Below, piece after piece: positions 27,940-40,700 of a stretch of DNA of 64,000 nt; positions within the stretch are counted from its first letter, which is position 1, and every line of letters starts with the position of its first letter. The position numbers and the translations under genes are program-made. The notes under the pieces were generated by a model, which ran no database searches, was not told the DNA's origin, and saw only the letters and a program-made list of their open reading frames with translations. Origin of the DNA: Mayamaea pseudoterrestris (taxonomy: Eukaryota; Bacillariophyta; Bacillariophyceae; Sellaphorales; Sellaphoraceae); NCBI GenBank assembly GCA_027923505.1, contig BROI01000005.1:310001-374000 (forward strand), in the 5' to 3' direction.

Positions 27940-28152
27940 CGCGCCGGCCGAGCTCAATCGTTATGTCCGAACCAGCTGAACGGATCAATGACGTCACTCT
28001 GTATTCGCCGTTAACAACATCCGGGTTCGCTCTGACATCGTGGCGATGCGGTCTTCGACGATGCTCGGCGAGCGCGCGCACTCGGATGGAGACTGGACCA
28101 TGGGCATGCGCTAGAATCAATTGCCGTTTGTGTCGTTTCGCTTCGTCTGTCT

Positions 28153-29259
28153 ATGAATATAAACTGCAATCCTCCAAACAATAGGGACTGCTGCATCACG
28201 ACTTTTAGAATTCCGTCCATCCCTTCACTTTTCATGCCAACCATTCCGCCATCGCCATCTCAGGAAGAGGCCCAACTTCAAATGAACAGCGAAGTCGACG
28301 ACGTCTTTGAGGACGCCCTTCAGGAAGACGCCGACGAAGGCGTCGAAGGAGTCTTTGCTGTATCGGCAGATGAAATGGCGTTAATCCGCGCTGACCTTGC
28401 TTCGGATTTTCCGGATGATTTCTTGTACCTTTCGGATGCATACGTTCACTCGGTGGCAAGCAAGCCTTACTCCAAGGACCCGACCAAGCGACGCCCCATT
28501 GAGTATTCGCAGGAGAAACTCAAGCATGTCATGGAATGGCGCGAAGAGGTTGGCGCTCCCGACATGGAGGACCTTGTCAAGCTGGCGAATGGTCCGCCGA
28601 GTGCGCCAGAAGCCATTGAGAACCCTGAGCGATTTGCGCGGGCCAAGGCGCTTGTTTCGTCGCTCAATAATAATTCGCTCTACTGGCACGGCTTTACCAA
28701 GGATGGTCGTCCTATTCTCTGGATTCGGACCAACCGTAAGCCATGGTATCCTGATGTTGACGCCGAAGTGAATGCTCTCATTTTGCTAGCTGACACTGGC
28801 ATCAAGTGCATGCCGGATGGAGTGACGGACTTTGCTGTCATTGCGGAAACATCCTATCCGCCTCCTCCGAACCCGACCTTTATGATCAAGACACTCAAGG
28901 CATTGGTGCGTGGCTATCCGGACCGCTTGAACTTGTTGCTTTCGGCGCCGGTGTCGAGCATTGTGCAGTTTGTCATGAATCTGTTGCTGCCGCTCATGCC
29001 GGGGCGCTTGGCAAGCAAGGTGGTCTTGCTGGGAGTAGATGAGATTTGCGACAAGCTCAAGGGACTCTTGCAGAATGGAACGGATGATATTCCAACGTTC
29101 TTTGGTGGAACAGTCAATCATGATGCCCTGTACCCAGATGAAGGCAAGTGCCCGAATCGAGGCCAAGGTAATCTTAAATTTGATTATTTCGGTATGGTCG
29201 ATCGATTGAAGGAGCAAAGAGACGAGTGGATTGCATGGAAAGCAACGCAGAGCGAGTAA
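28153..29259 (+). CDS. CRAL-TRIO (Sec14-like) lipid-binding protein
   Basis: The open frame from ATG 28153 encodes 368 residues; in-frame ATGs at 28234 (MPTIPPSPS) and 28282 (MNSEVDD) are possible alternatives, and the middle one may be better because the preceding residues look like leader. The N-terminal part is acidic. A CRAL-TRIO-N-like helical region (about residues 85-125) leads to the lipid-binding domain: NSLYWHGFTKDGRPILWIRT, then YPDRLNLLLSAPVSSIVQFVM and DDIPTFFGGTV. These match the Sec14 pattern of a ligand pocket with a C-terminal gate. Such proteins carry phosphoinositides, tocopherol or other lipids between membranes. The ligand is unknown and no transit peptide is obvious. Confidence 0.82.
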   Translation: MNINCNPPNNRDCCITTFRIPSIPSLFMPTIPPSPSQEEAQLQMNSEVDDVFEDALQEDADEGVEGVFAVSADEMALIRADLASDFPDDFLYLSDAYVHSVASKPYSKDPTKRRPIEYSQEKLKHVMEWREEVGAPDMEDLVKLANGPPSAPEAIENPERFARAKALVSSLNNNSLYWHGFTKDGRPILWIRTNRKPWYPDVDAEVNALILLADTGIKCMPDGVTDFAVIAETSYPPPPNPTFMIKTLKALVRGYPDRLNLLLSAPVSSIVQFVMNLLLPLMPGRLASKVVLLGVDEICDKLKGLLQNGTDDIPTFFGGTVNHDALYPDEGKCPNRGQGNLKFDYFGMVDRLKEQRDEWIAWKATQSE

Positions 29260-29912
29260 GATGAGGTTGAAATAAATGCGGGGGTTGGTACCAGCAACGC
29301 AGATGCTTGGTGGCAGCTGGGCGTCCGCAAGTTTTATTGTCTGGATTCTCAACTGCGATGGTATATGGGTGCAAATAAGATGGCGACGACAATGCTTTTA
29401 GCTTCATGTAAAATCTGTCAAGTGTTACTTCCATACTGTGAAGCTGTTAAAAAGGTGGCTAGTGCTTCCGGGTAGAACTATCTAGAGAAGCAACTGTTTC
29501 ACTACGTACTGTAGAAGGCTAAGTGCTTTGCTGCTTTAAGAACTCATAAACTGTCTCACAATCGCATCTGGTATCATTTTCTTTTTTGCATCGGCTTGTG
29601 CATGTTGTTGGATTGCTGGAAGACGGATAGCTATTGCTAGTACTGGTACGACGTGTCACAAGGTTTGCGAGCAATGTGAGTTCTTTGAAAACCCTCCATT
29701 CCATCAAGCTGGAATATAGGTCGTGGAGACGCTTCGTTGCCAGGTTGTTGTGCTGCGAATCCTTGGCCATGGATCCGTTCCCAATTGTTCCTCGCCGGGT
29801 TTCAACCTGCCAAGTTTGATCCCGAATTTAAATTGGCTTCGAGGTGGAACGCTTGCATTTGGTGGCAGCGCACAACCCTGGCTATTTCCTCCGCACCCGC
29901 CTTGCCGTTTCA
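29260..29912. other. Intergenic, about 650 bp
   Basis: This is the region between the CRAL-TRIO stop and the monooxygenase start. An 83-codon frame on the minus strand (29770-29519) has an ATG but no recognisable feature. No repeat or RNA gene was recognised. Confidence 0.4.
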
Positions 29913-31778
29913 ATGATGAAGCTTCTCCTGCCCTTCGTTTGTCTAATTCAATTGGCGTTAGCGGCTACGAACACGACGTTTTCCGACAATGTTGTGTATA
30001 ACAAGTGGCTTGCTGGTTCCGACTACAGGAATAGCCTGTTCATTCCTGCCGACAACAATGTCAATGGAGCTGCCGTCCATTGGACCATTAGCGACGACAA
30101 TACGACTTTGAACCTTGCCGTTGCTGTGGAAGCAAGTGGATGGGTTGGATTTGGTGTAAGGAATATTTGAGTGAGGTGTGATTTTTGCAAACCCTTGCAC
30201 TTTGACTCAATTGTCTTTGTCTTGTTACTGTTGCTCTTGTTTAGCTGTCGGAGAATGGCGGAATGACTGGATCCGACATGATGATATATGAAGCAGCAAA
30301 GCCGAATATTGTCCTTGATGCATATGTTACACAAGATCGCTATCCGCAAATTGATGACTGTCAAGATTGGACGTTTGTAGATGCAACGGTGGAGGATAAC
30401 ACAATGATTGTCGAAGTGTCGCGCAAGCTGTTCACTGGCGACACGCAAGATTTGGCAATATTGGATGACACTTCCTCTGGTTTTCCCGTCCACCGCATCA
30501 TTTCGGCGTGGGGAGACTCTGAAAGCTTTAGCTATCATGGCATGGACCGGGCTCGTGGGACGATTCGCTGGTTTGGTGGCAGTGTCACGGAAGTGGAGCG
30601 ATTTGAAGCGATTATGGAGCCATACAAGAGCAACAAGATTGTCGTCATGGCCGACAATTATCCCATCAAGCCTATTGACACTGAGTATGCTCACATATGT
30701 GTGTCTGGGGATGACCTGCGAGACCAGGGCGTTGACCTTGACACTGGAGTTACAATGATTGGAATTGAACCATACGTTACTAATTCCCATGTCCATCATT
30801 TTACGGCGTACGCTAGCCTGACGGAAAACAATGGAGATACGGGTTGCAACGGCACGGATTACATTGTAAGTGTGTCGCTGAGCAACGCGCATCGACGTCT
30901 GAAATTTGTGTCTAATCACCATCTCTCTGCGTTTCCAGTCGATGGTGTACCTTTGGGCTCCCGGTGAACCTCCAAATGCCTTTCCCGACTTTCTTGGGAT
31001 GCCAATTGGTGGCAACTCGGGTTTTAGATCGTTTCGCATTGAGTTTCATTATGATAATCCCCAGCTTGAAGAAGGAATTCTCGACAGTAGTGGCATCACC
31101 TACTATTATAGCACGGAGCCACGCGAACAGACGATGGGTATCATGCAGATTGGCGACCCTATAGTTGCTTTGGACGGTACTTTGATTCCGGATGGCACAA
31201 CTTCCTACAGCTTCAATTGTCCAGCTTCTTGCACCAAATCGGTACTGGACGAGCCTGTTACTGTCATTCGCGAATATCTCCATTTACATAAATCTGGTGC
31301 GTCGTCGTACAGCCAGCACTTCCGCGATGGCAACATGATTCGGTCGTCAAAAGCTGAGTATTACGATTTTGCACAACAAGGAGCACAAGCGATCTTGCAA
31401 GAGCCGTACGAGGTTCTACCGGGAGACGCTTTCAAAGTAGGTTGCTACTATGAGAATGAACCGGGTACAAATCGCACATTTGGACTGGGGTCGAGCAACG
31501 AAATGTGCATTTCGTTCCTGTACTACTATCCTGCCAAGGCCACTCCGAGCGGATTGCCATTCTTTTGTGGCGTTGGACTGACGGACATGCTTCCAGATTG
31601 TGACATTCCTTCGGAAGGCATTTCTGTTTCCGACGATTCGTCGCAAGAGCTCCTTGCTGAACGCGCCTTTGGCGCGGCGACGGAACAATGCGCGGCCGAC
31701 GAGATGAGTGGCATTTTGATTCAAACCGCATCTCTTGGTCTCATCTTGAGTGTCTTGGCCTTTCTTGTGGTGTTGTAA
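29913..31778 (+). CDS. DOMON plus copper type II monooxygenase (dopamine beta-hydroxylase/MOXD1-like), three exons
   Basis: Exons are 29913-30155, 30245-30865 and 30939-31778, with introns of 89 bp (GGT|GTAAGG...TTTAG|CTG) and 73 bp (ATT|GTAAGT...TTCCAG|TCG), both phase 0. The product is 567 residues. It has a signal peptide (MMKLLLPFVCLIQLALA), a DOMON domain (about 35-165) and the two copper domains. The CuM-type H-site is HVHHFTAY near residue 265; the second copper site is HLH near 403 followed by FRDG, and the Met ligand lies in SSNEMCISFLYYYP near 477. These match DBH closely. The protein ends in a hydrophobic stretch with no tail, which suggests a GPI anchor. The family hydroxylates C-H bonds using ascorbate and oxygen; the algal substrate is unknown. 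Confidence 0.9.
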
Positions 31779-32113
31779 ACTCAATTTTTAATTAAATGTG
31801 CACGCACTGCAAAGCCTTTTCGTGCGGTATGTACATAGGTCACTTTATGATTGTTTACAATGTACTCTATGAATTGGATCGCGGAGCAACTATTTGCTGG
31901 TTTGATGGAGCCAAGTTTAAAGCGCCAACGCCACCCCCGAAAAGCGCTTCCTTTCACCGATTGGTACTACTAAACCGGCAGGCGCCTTGTGCCGATCAAG
32001 ACGCCCCCTCGCGCTCACTGGACCTTGTTCCATTGGATATATATGGAGGCAGTCAAATGTATAGTTAATAACTTTATGCGTAATTCAATATGTAGCTGAT
32101 GCACTGTAATGCC
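31779..32113. other. Intergenic, 335 bp, convergent 3' ends
   Basis: This is the 3' flank of the copper monooxygenase gene and of the XPC gene, which converge here. A 90-codon plus-strand frame (31796-32068) has no support. Nothing else was recognised. Confidence 0.45.
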
Positions 32114-34513
32114 TCAAGAGTATTCGCGCTCGAGTCGGTCCTTGACCAATAATGCGTGCATAAGCGACTTCCAACGTTTCAATACATTCCGCTGTCGGGT
32201 CTCTTCTCCTTCCACGAACGCATGATTCGTCAATTCAATACTTCCCTCGCGTATCAACTCTTCATTGTGAGCGTGAACAACAATTCCACGAATGCTGGGA
32301 GTGCGGTTGCCTCCATGCCCTTCAAAACCAAGCAGACAAGGAGCGTAGGGGATCTGCAACCGTTTCGCTACCGCGGCAGCATCCCCAACATCAACGTGAA
32401 CAAGACCAGGGTTTAAAAGAGCCAGCTCAATGTTGCCGAATTTATTGTAAGGTATTTGGTCATCTGGGCCAACTGCTGGGGGCGACCAACGAGTTGTCTG
32501 CCATATGGCATACAGATCCTCCACACCATCCTCCAATGGTTTTTCGGCTCGCGCCAAGTCCAACGCGCGCTGCTCCTCGCTTCCGTCATTGCCTTTGCCG
32601 ACACCATAAGAGCGCAATGGCTTAAATTCTTTTGCAACGGGCTTTTTGCGAGCCTTGACCCGTTTAATGGGCTTCACCAGCTCAGCATCCATCACCTTTC
32701 TCCCTTCATAAAGCCACTTTCGTGCCGTCCTGGCTGTGCTAACATCAGACCGAGAGTAGACGAGTTCACCTTTAAACACGCCTTTGATTCGATCTTTGGC
32801 ATCAGGCGTAAGTACCTCCGCTTTGCCGAGAAGGGATGCCAATACAAAGACCGGATGCGTTTGAAAAGCCGCCTTGCTCGAAGGAATAAGTTCGTCATTG
32901 GCCGACGTTTCCAGTTCCTCCGCCTCGTTGTCATCTTCCCCAAAAAACCGTGATGTTTGCGAAATAGCTGGCAATTTTCTATCGTCGTCACTACTATCAA
33001 CCAAAAAGGGCTCTTCGTACTTCAAGCCTAAAGGCGAAGATGATGGAATAACGGTTTCCGTTCCATGATTTAATATATGCAGAGTCCGAGACCACCACGA
33101 GTCCTTCCATTTTGATTCAACCATTGATTTTTTATCACGAATCGCACCGCGCTCGCGCAGGGACGCGACCCAGCTGTCGGCGTAGCGAGGAGTCACATCC
33201 GTCAGTCGAAAGGGAAGTGTCATGTGGTCTGTACTTTGGTGCTCGACCGCAAGAACAAACGCAACAGGACGTTTAGGATTACTTGTGCGACCCAGCGTAC
33301 CAAGTTGACTGAATAAAAGTGTCTCCACATGCCCTGGCCGATCGACAAGTGCTCGAACCGAATCGACGTGCACCCAACGTTGTTTGGCCTTTCCTTTCAC
33401 AACTAATTCACGGCATGATATCTCCACCCACATTAATGAGGGAGCAGGTGAGATAATTGAATCTGTTTCCATAACACTCGTTGGTGATTTTGAGGTCAAA
33501 CGGCGAACTGAGCTGAAAATATTTCTGGACTGTGACATGAGTGGGTGGTCAACGTCCAAATCTTGCTTGATTGGATCAATATTCATCACAAGGCGGGCCC
33601 GCCACCCCAAGGAGCGAACCATGGCCAGAAACAGCAACGTTTGATCGGATTCGTTCCATTGATGAACCATCAGTCCGTCTGCAGCATTGTCATCAAGTGT
33701 GTGCGAGAGAAAATGACAATAATCCAATAGCTTTCGAAGGGAAGTTTCCTCACCCCCGTCTACTAGTTCCAAATCAGGAGTCACTTTCAACGTTCGTCTT
33801 TTACTTTGTCGTTGTTGTCGAGTCGCACGAGTGGTTGTACCGCGAGCAGCGTTTTCTCGCATGCGACGCCGTCTGACTTCCATGACGTGATGAATGCGGT
33901 CGTGGAACCACCCGACCAGTCGTTTCACTTGCGAAACACTCGGAGTTACAATGGATGTAACTATCCAACAAGGTGGAAGTAAGCTATGAGCTATCGCAAG
34001 AACGTCGTCATCAGAGCAGATATTCGACAAGTAGCAGGCCCTACTGGCACATGCCAAGAGGTTGGTTTGATGAAGATCTCGCAAGAGCGACTGCATATGT
34101 TGGGGAAGTGATTCAATTCGAAAGCACTTTCTTGTCTTGTTGCGTTTCCTCTTTTTTGCAGCCGGTTCTTCGTCTTGCTGGTGCATGTTGATCGTCACTG
34201 GTCGTAAAAGAGAGGCGTCTGCTGGCATTTTTCTGTCATCATCGTCGGCATATGATTCCCTCAATGCAGGCGTAGTCGGTTGATCGCCACCATCTTCCCA
34301 TCCCACATTGTCTTCATCGTCATCTTCATCTTCAAAGTCATTGAACCCAGAGTCTGCATTGTAAGATGCGGCATGTGTCGCAGCAAAAGGCTTTTCGTCG
34401 CCCGCGCAGCTTGCTGCAGGCGCTGCAGCTGAAAATTGTCCTTGCTGATGGACCCATTCATCGAGTTCAACCTCCTCCTCTGAATCCGACGAAAGATTCC
34501 AATGAAAGTTCAT
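32114..34513 (-). CDS. XPC: DNA damage recognition protein XPC/Rad4
   Basis: XPC/Rad4 detects distorted DNA and starts global nucleotide excision repair in the nucleus. ATG 34513 gives 799 residues; the frame extends upstream to 34579 but without an ATG. The N-terminus is acidic (SSDSEEEVELDEW and a DDEDNVGWEDGGD stretch). A transglutaminase-like fold follows (about 200-420, with LLDYCHFLSHTLDD and FLAMVRSLGWRARLV). The beta-hairpin domains BHD1-3 lie at about 540-770: HPVFVLASLLGKAEVL, then LYAIWQTTRWSPP and VPYNKFG-like IPYNKFGNIELALLNPGLVHV, ending with RGIVVHAHNEE. The order and length fit the family. It is head to head with the PHYLLO gene, 238 bp apart. Confidence 0.93.
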   Translation of the reverse strand: MNFHWNLSSDSEEEVELDEWVHQQGQFSAAAPAASCAGDEKPFAATHAASYNADSGFNDFEDEDDDEDNVGWEDGGDQPTTPALRESYADDDDRKMPADASLLRPVTINMHQQDEEPAAKKRKRNKTRKCFRIESLPQHMQSLLRDLHQTNLLACASRACYLSNICSDDDVLAIAHSLLPPCWIVTSIVTPSVSQVKRLVGWFHDRIHHVMEVRRRRMRENAARGTTTRATRQQRQSKRRTLKVTPDLELVDGGEETSLRKLLDYCHFLSHTLDDNAADGLMVHQWNESDQTLLFLAMVRSLGWRARLVMNIDPIKQDLDVDHPLMSQSRNIFSSVRRLTSKSPTSVMETDSIISPAPSLMWVEISCRELVVKGKAKQRWVHVDSVRALVDRPGHVETLLFSQLGTLGRTSNPKRPVAFVLAVEHQSTDHMTLPFRLTDVTPRYADSWVASLRERGAIRDKKSMVESKWKDSWWSRTLHILNHGTETVIPSSSPLGLKYEEPFLVDSSDDDRKLPAISQTSRFFGEDDNEAEELETSANDELIPSSKAAFQTHPVFVLASLLGKAEVLTPDAKDRIKGVFKGELVYSRSDVSTARTARKWLYEGRKVMDAELVKPIKRVKARKKPVAKEFKPLRSYGVGKGNDGSEEQRALDLARAEKPLEDGVEDLYAIWQTTRWSPPAVGPDDQIPYNKFGNIELALLNPGLVHVDVGDAAAVAKRLQIPYAPCLLGFEGHGGNRTPSIRGIVVHAHNEELIREGSIELTNHAFVEGEETRQRNVLKRWKSLMHALLVKDRLEREYS

Positions 34514-34751
34514 CTGCGTCGTCAAACTTACGAAGATGCAAGTATGTTGGCTGAACACAATATTCTTTCGCGATCGCAACCAGACGCGTTTCTTTCGAAT
34601 CGAATTGATGTCGTACCATGACTGCTAAGACACTCGGACCGGTACTCACGTCTTAGGGTTGAAGTTCTGGAGATCGTGAGCTGGCGATTCGGACGACCAT
34701 GGGAACAAGTTTGACAACGGAGCGGCGTGAGTAGTTACCGATAAAGGAATC

Positions 34752-37700
34752 ATGACGATTAAACGACTCACCTGTAGCCATATAAGAATACCTTGCAAGT
34801 TTCTCGCCTTACTGCTTTGTTGGCAACTCCTGGCATCGGCCTTTGGATGGACCGGAAGGACGGGTGGTCGAGGGTTTCGATTACCCATCAACATTCAGAA
34901 TGCATTTCAACTGCCATCAAAGTTTCAAGCAAATATAGCTCATTTGACCCTTCACGCATCTCTTATAAACGGAGAGCTGACTGATGACTGGGTTGGCGAG
35001 CAGCAGACGCAGCGTGACGAGAATGTGCGTCGGGGACCCAGCCATTCCCAGCAACACTGTCGACGTGCAACTCTTTCGCCCTTTCAAGTGATTGATCCAT
35101 TACTCGCTGCTCCATACAATGAAACGACACCTATTACATTATATCAGGCGTTGAATGTCATGCGCGACGCATGTCGAGTGATTGCTTCTAACAAAGGAGA
35201 TGATTTAAATCTTCACCGCAATTGGAAACGGTTGCTGCCATTTGACATGAAAAACGACGATTTTGCCACAGCAAACAATGCAACCACCATAATTCGCTTG
35301 CAACTACCAATATCGCATCCAGTTGACCCGCTGGCGTGGCTCCACGCACAGTCGGCTCATCGACCAAATGCATTTTCGAAAGCAGCTTCCTTTTACCTTC
35401 ACACCCAGCAGCAACAATCAACGGCTGCATTAGAACTACAAGATGACGATCCGAAGCATCCGTCGTCACTCGAAAGCCATAGAGGTTACGAGATTGCCAG
35501 TCTCTTTAGCGCAATTTCTTACAAATCTACTACAGCTGCCTTGCAGGCAGTCCAATTCGCCTTGCCGCCGCAATCTCGCTTGTACGGCGGGGCTCGGTTC
35601 GATGCAAACAATAATACAACTATCTCAAGTAGCAATGAATGGAAGAATTTCGGGCAGGCTCTTTGGATGCTGCCAGGAGTCGAGATGCGCGTCGATAAGG
35701 ACAATGAGGAGTACCCAACACTTGCGATTCACATTGTTGTTAATCACGATAAATACAATATCGCCATGCCAGCATCGTTGAAGGCAGTTGCTGCACAGGC
35801 CTCTAGCTGGCTTTCGTTTGTCTCTGACGCGCATTCGCATGCGTCGCCATGCACGACGCTGCCTCCGATCATTTCCAGAGAATCAAATTATCACACGCGG
35901 ACAACGACCACGACACATCATGACGACACAAACAGTCACACTGCTGTAATTGATGGACAGGAACTTTTTGAACGAGGGCTTGAACAAGCACTGGGCGAAA
36001 TCAACGAAAGTTCATGCGAAATTACTGAAGGTGACGCACAATCTGATCAGTCGCAGCCGGTGGATGAGCAGTCATTTAATCAAACATTAACCAAAGTGGT
36101 ACTGGCGCGCCGACAGACGCTTCACTTTGCCACATTACGAAATGAGCACGATTGGACTGGCCTGCAGGTGGTGCGACGATGGAAGTACGGCGGACATGAA
36201 GGAGGGCATTTGTTTTACATGCGTGTTGAAGGAGGTGAAGAATTTTTTGGGTGCACGCCGGAGCGGCTTTTTCGAGTGTCTTCCACTGGCGAAAATAACG
36301 TTAGTAGCAGAAAGGCATGGGTGCATTCCGAAGCATTGGCTGGGACGCGCCCGCGAGGGAGCTCGCCGGAGGCCGACGAAGAACTTTTGCAGGAGTTAAT
36401 GAGTAGCCCCAAGGATCAAACTGAAAATAGACTCACCGGTCTGTATATTCAGGAGCGCTTTAAGGAACTAGAAGGGCTCGGATATATTAATGAACAGGAG
36501 CGAAGCAACGAAAAAACATTTTTTGTGCGACGGCTGCTACATTTGCAGCACATATGCCAGCGATTCTCGGCGCAAATACGCAATGCTGACGATGCATTTG
36601 ATGTAACGAGATATTTGCTGCAAGCATTGCATCCAACACCAGCAGTTTGTGGCGTCCCTGTCGATAAAGCGATTGAGTTTATTCGACAGTATGAAACGGT
36701 TGGATTTGATAGAGGATACTATTCTGGACCTGTGGGTTACATTGGAATAAACGCGGCGGATGTTCTTGTTGCTATCCGATCCGGACTTGCCTCAAGGAAT
36801 CACGACAACGGTGCCCTAAACATTCATGTATATGCTGGAGTCGGCCTTGTTTCCGGATCCACCTTGGCTGGCGAATGGGCTGAGACGAATTCAAAACTAG
36901 CAGTGTTGAGTTCCATGTTTCCACAGTCGCCTCTGACTCTCAAAGGAGCTACGAATGCCAATCTTGCCTGGAGCACTGCGTTCGTAGAGGAGCTGGTTCG
37001 AAATGGCATCACTCAATTCTACATCTGCCCGGGCTCGCGTTCGACGCCACTAGTCGTTGCGATTGCCAGGGCAGTGCGAGCGAATGTTGGCGTTGTCAAC
37101 GCAGTTAGCGTCCATGATGAACGAGCTGCTGGATTCCGAGCGATTGGTTACGCCAGAGGATGTGGACGGCCCGCCGCTGTACTAACATCCAGCGGAACAG
37201 CTGTTGCCAATTTGTATCCAGCCATCGTTGAGGCTGGAGTCGATGGTGTTCCAATGGTAGTTTTGACGGCTGATCGACCGTATGAGAGCCGCAACACCGG
37301 GGCAAACCAAGCAATTGATCAAGTCAAGATGTTTTCGCCAACCTACGTCCGCTGGTACCGCGACGTGCTCCCTCCCGATGATAACGTCCCAGTTAATGTG
37401 GCTTTGTCGGACGCCGCACATGCTGTCAGTTTCGCCAAAAACAGTCTCGGTCCGGTCCATGTAAACATCCAATTTCGTGAAAACCTTGCTCCTGATGCTG
37501 GCCCTATTCGCAACGACAATCGCGGGGGCGCCATATCGGAGTACAACGGTAAACACTTTACGGACGTTGCTGGGTTTGTGCGATGGTCCACCAAAGGGGA
37601 CTGTTGGACAAAGACATTTGCAGCGAAAACAATTAGCGAAGAGACGATAAACGAAATGACGCGGTTAATTTTAGAGTCGAAACGGGGTATTATTGTTGTG

Positions 37701-40700
37701 GGAAATATTCGCGAAGAGGCGTCTGGAGACAGACAATTACAGGTGGTCGACTTAATATCAACGTTCGCGCAGTCGATAGGCTTTCCAATTTTAGCCGGCG
37801 CCCAGAGTGCTGCCTTGCGGTTCCGAAGTCCAGCCGTCGTTCCATTCGCAGAACACCTTCTCAAATGTCCCGAGGTGGCCGAGAATCTCAAGCCTGATCT
37901 TATCATCCAGCTAGGCTCTCCACTTGTATCCACTGGCATTCCCGCACTGATAGAATCGACTATGCGAAGATCTGATCAAGCCGTACACCACATTTTAATT
38001 CATCCAGCCACTGCTGGCGAACGAGCCGACCCCGGTTTCACTATCACACATAACATCCACTCTGGCATCGAACCGTTTTTAAAAGGCATATTGGTCAGGA
38101 TGAATGAAAAAGAAGGTAATGGCAATGGTCCTACGATCGGGAGTGAACTCTCATCGCTGGTATTGCTTGGTCGGAAGTTACAGGGTGTGATGAAATCGAT
38201 AATAAACGATGCCTCGGCCACCATTGCTGAACGAATTAGTGATGATTTTTTGTCGGAACCAGAAATAGTGGTCGCTCTAGCAGAATCAATGTCATCTCAA
38301 AGCAGCGAGGAACGATCACTGTTTGTTTCCAATTCGATGCCGATCAGGGACTGTGAGTTCTTTTTTTATCCCTTCCACGAATGTACCGCAGGTCCATATA
38401 AGGTGGGATCAAATCGAGGTGCCAGTGGCATTGACGGCATCATTTCTTCAGCGCATGGATTTGCTGAGTCTGGAAAACGCCCTACCACTCTTTTGATTGG
38501 CGACTTGGCCACATTGCACGACTTGACCTCATTGCATGCTTTGTCGAACGAGCATGCATCCCAAGGTCCTACCGGAAAGTCTCGCCATCCGCTTACCATT
38601 GTTATTGTCAACAACAATGGGGGAGGAATATTTTCGTTTCTTCCCATCGCGAAACATGGCGCCGATGCGTCTTTCACTGAGTACTTCGGCACTCCTACCA
38701 AGAGCTTCTCGTTTCAACAAGGAACAAATGCTTTTGGACTGAGTTTTACAACAAGTAACACAATTAATTCATTCAAGGAAGTGTACTTGCAAGCTACCCG
38801 TTCATGCCACCACTGTGTCATCGAAGCTGTCGTTGCAGCGCACGAGGTCAATGTCGCAGTGCATCAAGAGATAACCAAGAGCGTCATGTCGTTTGTGCGT
38901 GACTTCCTTCAAGTAAGACCGATGCCGAACTTGATCAAGCAACGATTGCCAGTCAAGAGTTATGGTTCTTTTGTCAAAGGTCACAAAGCCTTTATTGAAC
39001 CTCGAAAAACGCTGGTCCTTTTGCATGGATTCTTAGGCGATAAAGCAGAATGGGACGAGACTGCGTCTTTGTTATCTCATCAATTGTCAGCTAGCTGGAA
39101 TATTCTTGCTATCGATCTTCCGGGGCATGGACTCGCACCTTTGATTGGCTGCTCGGATCGTCAGATGATCCAATCCGCTTTAAACCTACTTGTCGAGAAC
39201 GAAGCACCATTTTCTATTGAGAGTATGGCTGCAACGGTACTCAACTCACTGTCGACGCATCACGGCGTGAAGCAGGTACATGCAATTGCCGGTTATTCGT
39301 TGGGCGGTCGAATTGCGCTAGCGATGAAACAAATGTGTGATTCTCCGCTGAGAGATGTTAAAATTCCAATTTTACTGCGACCTAATGCGAAATTGATAAT
39401 TCTCGGTGCATATCCTGGTGATCTTAATTCTAAGCTTCCGGTTAGACACACTTGGAGTGGTTCTGAATTGCAGCGTGTGCAAGCCGATGAGGCGCTGGCA
39501 AATCGCATCATCTCAATTGGCAATAGTGCAATACTTAAATCTGCTGGTTGTGGTGGTAACGTTCAGTCAAAGTGGTCATCATGGCTTTCAGACTGGTACA
39601 GTGCCCCAATATGGGGAGAAATTAATCAAAGGGAGCGTTATGCCGACATGATTAACAAACGATGTGCCACTTTGAATGTTCGCGGAAGAGATTGCGCCGC
39701 AATACTGTATAACTGCTCACCGCCAAAGACAAATCAGCACTACTGGAAGAGTTGCAGTGGCCCGAACACCTTGTTCCTTGCAGGGAGTCTTGACACGAAG
39801 TATAGTGAAGTTGGACGGGCTTTGGAAACGAAAACGGGAATTATGTTCCGGAACGTGGAAAATGCTGGTCACGCGTTGCTGGTCGAAAATACATCCCAAG
39901 TCAGCGAGCATCTAGTTACGTTCTTATCAGTAGAGAGTGTCGATGATGTTCCGTCCAACTTGCATAAAATAATGACAAACGAATCGGTCGAAGTACTACT
40001 ACTGGAACCAGGAGAAAGGCAAGACTCTCAGGACGAAGAACCACCTGCAACATTAAGTTGGGATGCTAATGCGCAAGTGGGCAAGCCAAATCATCTACAT
40101 GCTTCCATTCAGTTTATAACATTTGAACAAACCAGTATACAACTCGTGAATGGCATTTCAGAAGTTAGTGGTATCGGCTGGGGCAATGCTGCTCGCATTA
40201 CGGAATCAACAACCAGTAATAGAGATGGTCTTCTCGTTCAAATCGCAGCAAATGACGTTGAAGTCGGGGTTGGAGAAATTTGTCCTCTAAACGGCCTGCA
40301 TGACGAGTCATTTGATGAAGCAAGAGATCAAATTGAGAGGATACGAGATGCACTTGAGCATGACACTGCGCCTGGACCGACGTTCTACGCGCCGGCTGTC
40401 GTGGCTATGGAAGGGGCTTTGCGCGAATTCTTGATCCGTTTCGCAGATTTTGTCGGTATTAAAAAGTTACACGCAAGTGTCTATAGTGGACTTGAAATGG
40501 CGCTTCTTTCTCTTGCTGCTAGAATCATTGGATCGCCGCTTCATCAGTTGTTACCAGGCACGGGTCGACATCAGAAAGGCGTCTTGTTGCCTATCAATGG
40601 CATTACAACGCGCGGAAGCGAGCGTTTTCAAGCTCAAACCTTCCCGTCAATGAAAGTGAAGGTTGGCCATCAGTCGCTGGCAGATGACCTTCAAGTTATG

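Noticed and set aside
29519-29770. 83-codon minus-strand frame between CRAL-TRIO and the copper monooxygenase
   Set aside because: It has no family, no signal peptide and no splice partner.
30023-31039. 338-codon minus-strand frame across the copper monooxygenase gene
   Set aside because: It is antisense to three exons whose junctions and copper motifs fit a known family.
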